Assembly (NCBI RefSeq): GCF_900637195.1
Contig: NZ_LR134356.1
Location: 2,976,001 to 3,040,000, forward strand
Source: Mycolicibacterium aurum
GTDB lineage: Bacteria > Actinomycetota > Actinomycetes > Mycobacteriales > Mycobacteriaceae
Direction: 5' to 3'
Length of the DNA stretch: 64,000 bases
The position numbers and the translations under genes were made by a program. Below are positions 40,738-48,307 of the stretch, piece after piece; positions within the stretch are counted from its first letter, which is position 1, and every line of letters starts with the position of its first letter. The notes under the pieces were generated by a model, which was not told the origin of the DNA, did not search any database, and saw only the letters and a program-made list of their open reading frames with translations.

Positions 40738-41241
40738 GTGGCTCGTTCGTTCAGCGGCTCGGCCGAATCCACCGCGAGCGTCGAGGGAATCCATACGGCC
40801 TTCGGTCGCGAGGACTACTGGCGGGATCGCCTGGCGACCAGCAAGGTCGTCACCACGCTGGATTCGCTGGACGTCCACACCGACGGGACCGTCGCGGTGC
40901 GCTACACCGTGGACCTCGGCCGCCAGCTGCTCCCGGGGCCGGTAGCCACGCTCATGCCGGGCGGCGTGTCGATGCAGTACCGGGAGACGTGGAGCCCCGA
41001 GGGCGACCGGCAGGTGTGCGGTCGGATCGCCGTGTCGGTCTCCGGCGGCCTGGGATCGTGTGACGCGCAGACGTGGCTGGAGCCGGTCGCGCACGGGTCG
41101 CAATTGCGCTTCACCGGCCGCGTGGCGGTGAGGATCCCGTTGGTGGGCGGGAGCCTGGAGAAGTCCATCGGAGCCGATTTGGCCCAGAACATCCCCTCGG
41201 TGCTGAGCTACACCGCCGACTGGATTACCGAACGTGCGTGA
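40738..41241 (+). CDS. DUF2505 family protein
   Basis: A 167-residue protein matching, from memory, the actinobacterial DUF2505 family: MARSFSGSAESTASVEGIHTAFGREDYWRDRL at the start, then a helix-grip-like beta-rich core with SVSMQYRETW. The fold is related to START/SRPBCC lipid-binding proteins, so a hydrophobic-ligand role is possible. Start is GTG at 40738, with GAGGAGG about 12 bp and GAGGG about 4 bp upstream. It is divergent from the methyltransferase and convergent with the TylF-like gene. A link to the lipopeptide is not shown. No signal peptide. Confidence 0.75.
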   Translation: MARSFSGSAESTASVEGIHTAFGREDYWRDRLATSKVVTTLDSLDVHTDGTVAVRYTVDLGRQLLPGPVATLMPGGVSMQYRETWSPEGDRQVCGRIAVSVSGGLGSCDAQTWLEPVAHGSQLRFTGRVAVRIPLVGGSLEKSIGADLAQNIPSVLSYTADWITERA

Positions 41242-41252
41242 GTCGTTGCCGC

Positions 41253-42380
41253 TCAGGACCTTTGGTGTCCAATGCTGCCCAGGCCGGTAATCTCCAGGCT
41301 GACCGACTTCCGCTGCCCGGCTGCACCGAGCATGAACGCGATGTCGCCGATCGGTGCGCCCAGCCAGAATCGCCAGAACCGTTTCTCGAAGAAAGTCCAT
41401 ACATAGCGGCCGTCCCCCAGTGACCAGTACCCGGCGATCAAGATGAGGTAGTACGCGAGGCGCTTCCACCGCGCCGTGACCATCTCGACGTTCATCTCCC
41501 AGATCTCCAGGCCCCACGCCCGGTATCGCCACTGCAGCCCGTACTTGCTCTGGAATTCGTAGAACGCGCGCATCTCGCCGTTGGTCACCAGGTACTCGTC
41601 GAATACTAGGATCGATCCTTCGACGAAGCGGTCCTTGCAGGTCTCCAGTGCGTGCAGGCAGCTCTCGTAGGTGTCCAGGTCCATGTGGAACAGCGCGATC
41701 GGCGCCGCCGGTTTGGAGGCGAGAAATGGTTCGAGCGTGTCGTAGGTGCTGCCCTTGATGAACTGCACGTCGCGGCCGAGCGCAGGTGGTATCCCGTCAC
41801 GCAGGGTGACGCCGGTATCGGTGATGAAGCGCTTGGCGAGAGGTTCGGTCAGGGAGAAGGTTCCGCGTTTGATGACGAGTTGGTCGTCGATCTGCCAGTC
41901 CTCGACAAGACCTTCGAAAGTATCGAAACCGTAGACCGGGCGACCGCTCGCGTCGGCGGTCAGCCGGGTCGACCATCCGATCCACACGCCGAGGTCCAGT
42001 ACCAGCGCGTCGGCGTCGGCGCCCGCCGGCGGAGCGAGCTGCGATGCCTCCCGCAACAGGGTGTGGTCGGCAATCCTGCACTGCCGCAAGTCTTCGAGGG
42101 ACTGTCCGATGAATGCCCGGTAGTCATCGTCGTAGACCCTGATGTCCCGGGCGTACAGATTCGGGATGAACCGATCGCGACCACGGTAGAGCGCCCGGGC
42201 GCACACGAGCGCGACCAGCAGCACCCCGATGACAGCGAGAAGTGCCGGCGCGAAGTAACAGGCCGTGGCGACCCCGAGCGCGATGACGATGAGGATCGTC
42301 TTCCACACCTGATGCAGGGTCGTGCGATCCACGGTCTGTCTGCTCGTCCGATCTGCCGTCTGTCCGTCGACTACGCTCAC
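41253..42380 (-). CDS. Membrane-anchored TylF/CmcI-like methyltransferase
   Basis: A 375-residue protein with an unusual layout. Residues about 26-62 form two closely spaced hydrophobic helices (WKTILIVIALGVATACYFAP and LLAVIGVLLVALVCARAL). The methyltransferase domain follows: LVLDLGVWIGWSTRL near 126-140 (motif I), YGFDTFEGLVEDW, and metal-binding ALFHMDLDTYESC near 229-241. VFDEYLVTNGE follows. The C-terminus holds another hydrophobic stretch (YYLILIAGYWSLG). The TylF group methylates sugar hydroxyls with Mg2+. The membrane anchor suggests it works on a membrane-bound glycolipid intermediate. The gene stands alone between the DUF2505 gene and a divergent epimerase gene. Confidence 0.8.
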   Translation of the reverse strand: MSVVDGQTADRTSRQTVDRTTLHQVWKTILIVIALGVATACYFAPALLAVIGVLLVALVCARALYRGRDRFIPNLYARDIRVYDDDYRAFIGQSLEDLRQCRIADHTLLREASQLAPPAGADADALVLDLGVWIGWSTRLTADASGRPVYGFDTFEGLVEDWQIDDQLVIKRGTFSLTEPLAKRFITDTGVTLRDGIPPALGRDVQFIKGSTYDTLEPFLASKPAAPIALFHMDLDTYESCLHALETCKDRFVEGSILVFDEYLVTNGEMRAFYEFQSKYGLQWRYRAWGLEIWEMNVEMVTARWKRLAYYLILIAGYWSLGDGRYVWTFFEKRFWRFWLGAPIGDIAFMLGAAGQRKSVSLEITGLGSIGHQRS

Positions 42381-42430
42381 CGGTTCTCCTCTGGGTCTCG
42401 GCTAGCAGAGTAGGGCGCCGGGCCCGAGTT

Positions 42431-42664
42431 TTGCCCCAGTCCGGACGCAATACTGACGAATGTGATAATTTTTGTCCCGAGCTGCACGATTTGTCGTCCC
42501 AGGTGGTGACCTTGCGCCAAATCGCCATCGGCACAACCGGTGATCCGCTGTTGGTCGAAGGCTTACTGCATTCAGGGTTGCGCGCGGAACTCGAGGGGAT
42601 GCGCGCGACCGCGGTGGTTGCAGCCAGTCTCGGGCTGTCGCGGACGGCGCCCGGCAGCCACTGA
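42431..42664 (+). CDS. Small ORF of uncertain status
   Basis: A possible 77-codon ORF (TTG at 42431, or a GTG near 42508) ending 11 bp before the epimerase gene. The product has no recognisable motif: the part ending VVAASLGLSRTAPGSH is Ala/Leu-rich. It may be a short leader-type gene, a decayed fragment or non-coding upstream DNA. It is listed because the stretch is otherwise unexplained. Confidence 0.25.
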   Translation: MPQSGRNTDECDNFCPELHDLSSQVVTLRQIAIGTTGDPLLVEGLLHSGLRAELEGMRATAVVAASLGLSRTAPGSH

Positions 42665-42675
42665 AGGGACGGCAG

Positions 42676-43779
42676 TTGACGGCATCGGTTCTCATCACGG
42701 GCGGGGCGGGGTTCATCGGCTCAGCGCTCGCGCGACGGCTTGTGGACTCCGGCTGTGACGTGGCGGTGATGGATGTCCTTCACCCACAGGTACACCCCCG
42801 GCACACTGTGGTGCCGATTCCTTCAGAGGCCCGCCTGTTCACCGGTGACGTCACCCATGCTCCGGACTGGGACGCCGTGTTGCGCTTGTTCCAGCCAAGC
42901 CAGATCGTGCACTTGGCAGCAGAAACCGGTACGGCGCAGTCGCTTTCCGCGGCTACCCGGCACGGCTCGGTGAACGTGGTCGGCACAACCCAACTCGTCG
43001 ACGCGTTGAGCAGGGCCGGATACATCCCAGAGCATCTGATCCTCGCGTCGTCGCGAGCGGTGTACGGCGAAGGGGCGTGGGGATTCGGAGCAGATGTCTT
43101 CTATCCACCGCCGCGAACCCACGCGCAACTGTCGGCAGGCCACTGGGACCCCAAGGGGCCCGATGGAGTCTCGGCGGCGCCGCTCGCGAGTGCGGCAAGT
43201 CGGACCGAACCCCGGCCCACGAACATCTATGCATCGACGAAGCTGGCGCAGGAGCACATTCTGGCGGCATGGACCGCCGCCCATGGCGCCGGGCTGAGCA
43301 TCCTGCGACTGCAGAATGTTTTTGGTCCGGGTCAGTCGTTGACGAACTCCTATACGGGGATTGTCGCATTGTTCGCCCGGCTCTCCCGTGCGCGACAGTC
43401 TCTCGAGGTCTACGAGGACGGGCGGATCCTGCGCGACTTCGTCTACATCGATGACGTCGTCGACGCGTTGTTCGCTGCAGTGCGGCAGCCTTCGACCGAC
43501 GCGCGCTGGTTCGACGTCGGATCGGGCGTCTCGACGACCATTCACGAATTGGCCGCGATGACAGCGCGCCTGTGTGGCGCCCCAGATCCGCGGGTCGTCG
43601 GCAAATTCCGCGACGGAGATGTGAGAGCGGCCAAGTGTGACATCCGGGCAGCCGTCGACGAACTCGGATGGCGACCTGAGTGGGCACTGGAGGACGGTTT
43701 GCTCGCTCTCCTCGATTGGATTGACAATCAGGCTGAAAGAACCGACGTACCAGGGGATCTGAGTGTGCTGACATCGTGA
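42676..43779 (+). CDS. NAD-dependent nucleotide-sugar epimerase/dehydratase
   Basis: A 367-residue extended SDR. The nucleotide-binding motif ITGGAGFIGS is near residues 7-16; LAAETGTAQS near 78-87 and SSRAVYG near 123-129 place the catalytic Ser; YASTKLAQE near 190-198 gives the Tyr-xxx-Lys pair. The 60-residue insertion before YASTK (VFYPPPRTHAQLS onward) is typical of dTDP-sugar epimerase-like proteins. Likely interconverts an NDP-hexose (4-epimerase, 4,6-dehydratase or reductase) for the glycan. Start is TTG at 42676; no ATG lies near the glycine motif. 66 bp upstream of the CmcI-like gene on the same strand, so probably one operon. Confidence 0.85.
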   Translation: MTASVLITGGAGFIGSALARRLVDSGCDVAVMDVLHPQVHPRHTVVPIPSEARLFTGDVTHAPDWDAVLRLFQPSQIVHLAAETGTAQSLSAATRHGSVNVVGTTQLVDALSRAGYIPEHLILASSRAVYGEGAWGFGADVFYPPPRTHAQLSAGHWDPKGPDGVSAAPLASAASRTEPRPTNIYASTKLAQEHILAAWTAAHGAGLSILRLQNVFGPGQSLTNSYTGIVALFARLSRARQSLEVYEDGRILRDFVYIDDVVDALFAAVRQPSTDARWFDVGSGVSTTIHELAAMTARLCGAPDPRVVGKFRDGDVRAAKCDIRAAVDELGWRPEWALEDGLLALLDWIDNQAERTDVPGDLSVLTS

Positions 43780-43845
43780 CTAACAAAACTAACGGATAGG
43801 TCAATTTTAACTCGCGACAGGTAGTGGGTCAGCTAGCATGCTGCG

Positions 43846-44673
43846 GTGCAGAAAGAACACGGTGACGAGAGTCTGGGAACGTTGAGCCGCGACGAGTCGG
43901 GGACGAAAGCCAGTTTCGTGGACAGGAACTCGGTCCTTCGCATTGCCACGGCACTCTACGAGCAACGGCCGACTCCGTCGGGTCTCGGCAGAAGGCTGGC
44001 AAGTGGTGTTCTGGCGCCATTTCTGTATGAGTCGACGGGCTCAGAGGTCGAGGAGTACCACAAGTGGTACTACAACACGAACGTCTGGAAGCAGACCACA
44101 TGGATGGGCGTCGACTGCTGGAAGTCGGTCAGCGACATGTGGAACTACCAAGAGATCCTGTTCGACCTGAAGCCTTCCCTGTTCATCGAATTCGGCTCAG
44201 CCCACGGCGGGTCTGCGATGTTCTTCGCCGACACGATGAGGCGCATCGGCGAACCATTCAACCTGCTCTCCGTGGATGTGACCCACCAATTGCTCAATCC
44301 GATCGCCCAGCGCGACCCCGACATCCAGTTCGTCAAATCACGCTCCACTGTGCCGGCCGTGGCCGAACGCATCCGCCGGCTACAGAACGAGCTGCCGGGC
44401 AAAACATTTGCGATCCTGGACAGTGACCACTCGATGGAGCACGTGCTTGCCGAGATGAAACTGCTGCGGCCGCTTCTGAAGAAGGGCGACTACCTCATCG
44501 TGGAGGATTCCATGCTGAACGGGCACCCGAACCTTCCTGGGTGGGGGCCTGGGCCGTACGAGGCCATTGAGGCATACGAGGCAGAGTTCCCGGACGACTA
44601 CACCCACGATTTTGCGAGGGAGAACAAGTTCGGCTTCACTTTCGCGCCAAACGGATTCCTGGTCCGCAACTAG
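43846..44673 (+). CDS. CmcI-like rhamnosyl O-methyltransferase, copy 1
   Basis: A 275-residue member of the CmcI / cephalosporin hydroxylase-named family, which in mycobacterial GPL loci contains the rhamnosyl O-methyltransferases. Visible signatures are EYHKWYYNTNVWKQTTW near residues 68-84, motif I FIEFGSAHGGSAMFFA near 112-127, LSVDVTH, ILDSDHSMEHVLAEM near 191-205 and VEDSMLNGHP near 218-227. The Asp/His/Glu residues can bind a divalent metal. Start GTG at 43846. It is close in length and sequence to 47425-48249, so the two likely methylate different positions of the sugar. A strong terminator hairpin follows. Confidence 0.87.
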   Translation: MQKEHGDESLGTLSRDESGTKASFVDRNSVLRIATALYEQRPTPSGLGRRLASGVLAPFLYESTGSEVEEYHKWYYNTNVWKQTTWMGVDCWKSVSDMWNYQEILFDLKPSLFIEFGSAHGGSAMFFADTMRRIGEPFNLLSVDVTHQLLNPIAQRDPDIQFVKSRSTVPAVAERIRRLQNELPGKTFAILDSDHSMEHVLAEMKLLRPLLKKGDYLIVEDSMLNGHPNLPGWGPGPYEAIEAYEAEFPDDYTHDFARENKFGFTFAPNGFLVRN

Positions 44674-44713
44674 CGGGGCGCAAGCGTCAGGACACCTTGC
44701 CGGGTGTGACATC

Positions 44714-44744
44714 AAGCGGCGGCACAGATCTCGTGCCGCCGCTT
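44714..44744. terminator. Bidirectional terminator hairpin
   Basis: AAGCGGCGGCAC (44714-44725) is the exact reverse complement of 44733-44744, with a 7-nt loop. It sits between the convergent CmcI-like gene (ending 44673) and epimerase/decarboxylase gene (ending 44765), ideal for terminating both. Confidence 0.82.
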
Positions 44745-44764
44745 CGGCACTCCAGCCCGAGCGC

Positions 44765-45745
44765 TCAGTCCAGGTACCAGGGATTCTCCCGCGCCCAGTC
44801 GATGGTGCGGCGAATCCCCTCCTCCAGATCGATCTTGAGCTGCCAGCCAAGCATCTGCTGCGCCTTCGTCGAATCAGGAACGCGGCGCGGAATATCCTCG
44901 TAGCGTGCGCCGTATCGCTCGGCGGTGTCGAATGCTGCCGTGCTCGACACGGCGTCCACCTTGGCGATCTTGATCGCGAGATCAACCGCTTCGCGCATCG
45001 TCGTCTCGGTCATGCTTCCGATGTTGAACACCTCTCCGATCGCCGCTTCGCTGCCCGCAGCCAGGAGTGTGCCGGCCACGGCGTCGTCGACGTAGGTGAA
45101 GCACCGGGTCTGGTCACCGGAATCATAGAGCAGGGGTTCCCGACCGTTGAGGATCCGGTGAATACTTTTGGACAGCACGAAAATCGGGTTCTGGCGGGGC
45201 CCGTACACGTTGAAGAACCGGACAACTGTGACTGGCAGGCCATGCGCGTCGTGCATGCCGAAGACCATGTGCTCGGCCATCGCCTTGCTGGTGCTGTAGC
45301 TCCAGCGGGCGGTTCGTGTCGACCCGAGAACGCGGTCGTCATCCTCTTTCCACGGGATGCCGGGATTCTTGCCGTACACCTCCGACGTGCTGGTGAATAC
45401 CAGGCGGGCGCCGTGACGATGGCACAGAGTCAACACATTACGGGTTCCGATGACGCTGACATCGACGACGCGCAACGGATCCTCGACGTACTTGTTGACC
45501 CCCACCACAGACGCGAGGTGGAATACGGAGTCGACCTCAGGCGTGATGGCCGCCTCCAACGCCTCCAGATCGGTGACATCGCCCTGCACGAATCGGAAGC
45601 CGGGATACCGATCGAAGTCGATGCTCGTGTCGTGCGTGTTCTTCGCATAGTCGAACACGGTCACCGTGTCTCCGCGATCGAGCAGTGCGGTCACCAGATG
45701 CGATCCGACGAAGCCGTAGCCACCCGTGACAACGACATTGGGCAT
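44765..45745 (-). CDS. NDP-sugar epimerase/decarboxylase-like SDR
   Basis: A 326-residue extended SDR. GGYGFVGSH near residues 8-16 binds NAD, LASVVGVNKYVEDP near 74-87, TSTSEVYGKNP near 118-128 has the catalytic Ser/Thr, and YSTSKAMAEHMV near 151-162 the Tyr-xxx-Lys. FNVYGPRQNP and the long C-terminal substrate region resemble UDP-glucuronate decarboxylases and UDP-uronate 4-epimerases. It lies 48 bp downstream of a UDP-sugar 6-dehydrogenase gene on the same strand, so the two probably work in sequence: oxidation to a uronate, then epimerisation or decarboxylation to a pentose such as UDP-xylose. The exact product cannot be told by eye. Confidence 0.85.
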   Translation of the reverse strand: MPNVVVTGGYGFVGSHLVTALLDRGDTVTVFDYAKNTHDTSIDFDRYPGFRFVQGDVTDLEALEAAITPEVDSVFHLASVVGVNKYVEDPLRVVDVSVIGTRNVLTLCHRHGARLVFTSTSEVYGKNPGIPWKEDDDRVLGSTRTARWSYSTSKAMAEHMVFGMHDAHGLPVTVVRFFNVYGPRQNPIFVLSKSIHRILNGREPLLYDSGDQTRCFTYVDDAVAGTLLAAGSEAAIGEVFNIGSMTETTMREAVDLAIKIAKVDAVSSTAAFDTAERYGARYEDIPRRVPDSTKAQQMLGWQLKIDLEEGIRRTIDWARENPWYLD

Positions 45746-45793
45746 GGTTACCCTCTTTCCCTTTGTGCATGCGGGACGGCTTCACTGGTTCGG

Positions 45794-47176
45794 TCAGCGC
45801 CCGATGCCCTTGTATACGAATCCAGCCGCCCGCACGGCCGCGGGGTCGAAACTGTTGCGCCCGTCGAGGAACACGCACCCGTCCGTGGTGAGGTCTGCCA
45901 GCCGGGTCAACGGCACCTGGTGGAACTCCCGGTGCCCCGCCAGTACCACCAGTGCGTCGGCGTCCTTGACCGCCGACTCGATGTCCGGGGTCAACGGGAT
46001 ATCGGTGACCGACAGGGCCTCGTCGTCGTGCACCCAGGGGTCGTGGATCGACAACCGGCACCGGGAGTCTTCGAGCATCGACACGATGTACTTCGTCGGG
46101 GTCAGCCGGCAGTCACCGGTATTGTTCTTGAACGCGATGCCGAGCACCGCGATCTTGCAATCCTCGATGGTCTTTCCCTGCTCGGACAGGAGTTGTCCGA
46201 GCAGGCCGTAGGTGTAGCCGGGCATGGTGTCGTTGACGGTTCGTGATGTCCGCGGAATCGACAGGTCCAGTCCGAGGGACTGCCCGAGATGATTGATGAA
46301 CCAAGGGTCTTTGGTGAGGCAGTATCCGCCGACACCCATGCTCGGACGCAGGATGTTGACCGGATTTCCGCCCTTGGGCATCGTGTTGGCGGCCTCGATG
46401 ACTTGCAAGGCGTCCATCCCTAGCCGGTCGCATACCTTCGCGAGCTCGTTGGCCAGCGCGACGTTGAGGTCAACCCACATGTTGTCGGCGAGTTTGACCA
46501 TCTCGGCGGTCCTCGGGTCCTCGACGATCACCGAGTCGACGCCCAGCGCATGCCGCCATAGGGTGGCGCACGCCCTCGCGCTGCATTCGTCGACGGCTCC
46601 GACGACGACGGGAATCGATGTCAGCTCGTGTATGGCCTGCCCCTCGGCAAGGCGCTCGGGACAAAAGGCCAGACCGAAATCCACGCCGGCGCGCAGTCCC
46701 GAGGCGTCTTCAAGGATGGGCTTGACCAGGTTTTCAGTGGTGTCCGGCGGAACGGTGCTCTTGAGGATCACGACGTGCCCTGGCTGCAGGTGTTCTCCGA
46801 CAGCGCGCGCGGCGGCTTTGATGTCGTCGACGATAGGTTCGTAGTCCGGACCCAACGGCGTGCCCACGTTGACGATAACGAAATCGTTGTCGGCGACGGC
46901 GCTGAAATCTGTTGTGGCGCGGAGGCGGCCGATCCGCACGTTGTTGGCCACCATCTCGCCCAGGCCGGGTTCGGACACCGACGTTCTGCCCTGATTGATG
47001 TCGTCGACGACGCTGCGGCGTACATCGATCCCGGTCACGGGCCATCCGCGATCAGCGAGCACCGCACCGATGACGGTACCGATGTATCCGAAGCCAACGA
47101 CCGCGATCCCCGACCGCATGCCGCGGACCAGCAGATCGATTTCGGCGTCGCTGCGTCCGAATGCTCCCCTAGCCAT
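45794..47176 (-). CDS. UDP-sugar 6-dehydrogenase (UDP-Glc/ManNAc type)
   Basis: A 460-residue NAD-dependent dehydrogenase. GFGYIGTVIGAVLADRG near residues 28-44 binds NAD, NVGTP near 105-109, KSTVPPDTTENL near 140-151, and FCPERLAEG near 173-181. EMVKLADNMWVDLNVALANELAK lies near 225-250, and the catalytic Cys is in GVGGYCLTKDPW near 282-293. The YCLTKDPW form of the loop resembles WecC-type UDP-ManNAc dehydrogenases more than UDP-glucose dehydrogenases (SCFPKD), so the substrate may be either. It oxidises C6 of the sugar to a carboxylate. ATG at 47176 is used; ATG at 47119 is an alternative giving 441 residues. Operon with the next SDR. Confidence 0.87.
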   Translation of the reverse strand: MARGAFGRSDAEIDLLVRGMRSGIAVVGFGYIGTVIGAVLADRGWPVTGIDVRRSVVDDINQGRTSVSEPGLGEMVANNVRIGRLRATTDFSAVADNDFVIVNVGTPLGPDYEPIVDDIKAAARAVGEHLQPGHVVILKSTVPPDTTENLVKPILEDASGLRAGVDFGLAFCPERLAEGQAIHELTSIPVVVGAVDECSARACATLWRHALGVDSVIVEDPRTAEMVKLADNMWVDLNVALANELAKVCDRLGMDALQVIEAANTMPKGGNPVNILRPSMGVGGYCLTKDPWFINHLGQSLGLDLSIPRTSRTVNDTMPGYTYGLLGQLLSEQGKTIEDCKIAVLGIAFKNNTGDCRLTPTKYIVSMLEDSRCRLSIHDPWVHDDEALSVTDIPLTPDIESAVKDADALVVLAGHREFHQVPLTRLADLTTDGCVFLDGRNSFDPAAVRAAGFVYKGIGR

Positions 47177-47424
47177 GCGGTACCAAGCCCTTTCAGTCCC
47201 CCTGCGGAGTTCCGACGACGACGACAGCAAGGGGCCTCCCGCCACCCGCTCTGGCCGAATTGTAACTAACGCGGCCGTCAATCCGTTCGGGTTTATGAAT
47301 TCTCGCGAATATCCGGCTGCTTCCGCGCGCGGCCCTGCCGGGTCGGTGGACAAGGCAGTTCTCCTCCGGCTCGGAGTTCGTCCAGACAGCCGCTTGAGGG
47401 GACTACGGCTGCTACTCTGCGGCC
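47177..47424. other. Divergent intergenic region, no gene seen
   Basis: 248 bp between the UDP-sugar dehydrogenase and the second CmcI-like gene. It includes a comparatively AT-rich patch around 47262-47315 that could hold promoters for both, but no convincing consensus pair or operator was found. Confidence 0.4.
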
Positions 47425-48249
47425 GTGCAAAGGCGTCAGAACATCGAAGAGCGGAATCAGGGCCGCACCAACCTTGCGCTGCGGCGGGAGTTGCCTTCTT
47501 ACGGGCCAGGCGAAAAAGATCGCAAATCCATCGGCCAACTCGCCGTCGCCACCGCCAAATCATTGCGACGAGTCATGAATTCGGCACTGTCAATCGTCCT
47601 TTATCAGCCGTCGGGATCCGAGGGCGAGGAATATCACAAGTGGTACTACAACACTTTCGTGTGGAACAAGACCACCTGGCTCGGCGTCGAATGTTGGAAA
47701 TCAGTCGCCGACATGTGGAATTACCAGGAGATCCTGTTCGACGTGAAGCCCTCGCTGATCATCGAGTTCGGATCCAATCGCGGCGGATCAGCGCTGTTTT
47801 TCGCCCACATCATGCAGCGTGTGGGTACGCCGTTCAAGGTGCTGTCGGTCGACATCAGCCATCAGCGCCTCGACCCCGCCACGACCAACGATCCCAACAT
47901 CATCTTCTTCGAATCGTCGTCCATCGTCCCGGCGGTCGCTGACCAGATTGCGCGCCTGAAAGAGGAATTCCCGGGCCGGATTTTCGCCATTCTCGACAGC
48001 GATCATTCAAAGGATCACGTCCTGGCGGAAATGAAACTTCTTCGTCCCCTGCTGTCTGCCGGTGATTACCTGCTGGTGGAAGATTCCTGCGTCAATGGCC
48101 ATCCGGTCCTTCCCGGCTGGGGACCAGGACCTTACGAAGCCATCCAGGCGTACGACAAGGAGTTCCCCGACGATTACACCCACGACGTGATGCGAGAGGA
48201 CAAGTTTGGGTTCACGTTCGCTCCCAACGGCTTCCTCATCCGCAACTAG
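47425..48249 (+). CDS. CmcI-like rhamnosyl O-methyltransferase, copy 2
   Basis: A 274-residue paralogue of 43846-44673 with the same ordered signatures: EYHKWYYNTFVWNKTTW near residues 68-84, motif I IIEFGSNRGGSALFFA near 111-126, LSVDISHQ, ILDSDHSKDHVLAEM and VEDSCVNGHPVLPGWGPGPYEA. The N-terminal 60 residues differ most from the paralogue. Start GTG at 47425. The pair suggests methylation at two positions of one sugar, or of two sugars. It ends 58 bp from the convergent glycosyltransferase gene. Confidence 0.87.
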   Translation: MQRRQNIEERNQGRTNLALRRELPSYGPGEKDRKSIGQLAVATAKSLRRVMNSALSIVLYQPSGSEGEEYHKWYYNTFVWNKTTWLGVECWKSVADMWNYQEILFDVKPSLIIEFGSNRGGSALFFAHIMQRVGTPFKVLSVDISHQRLDPATTNDPNIIFFESSSIVPAVADQIARLKEEFPGRIFAILDSDHSKDHVLAEMKLLRPLLSAGDYLLVEDSCVNGHPVLPGWGPGPYEAIQAYDKEFPDDYTHDVMREDKFGFTFAPNGFLIRN

Positions 48250-48307
48250 AGCCCACACCTTCGACAGCTGTGTGCGATTACGGCAAACATCGTCGACTGC
48301 TCACGCG

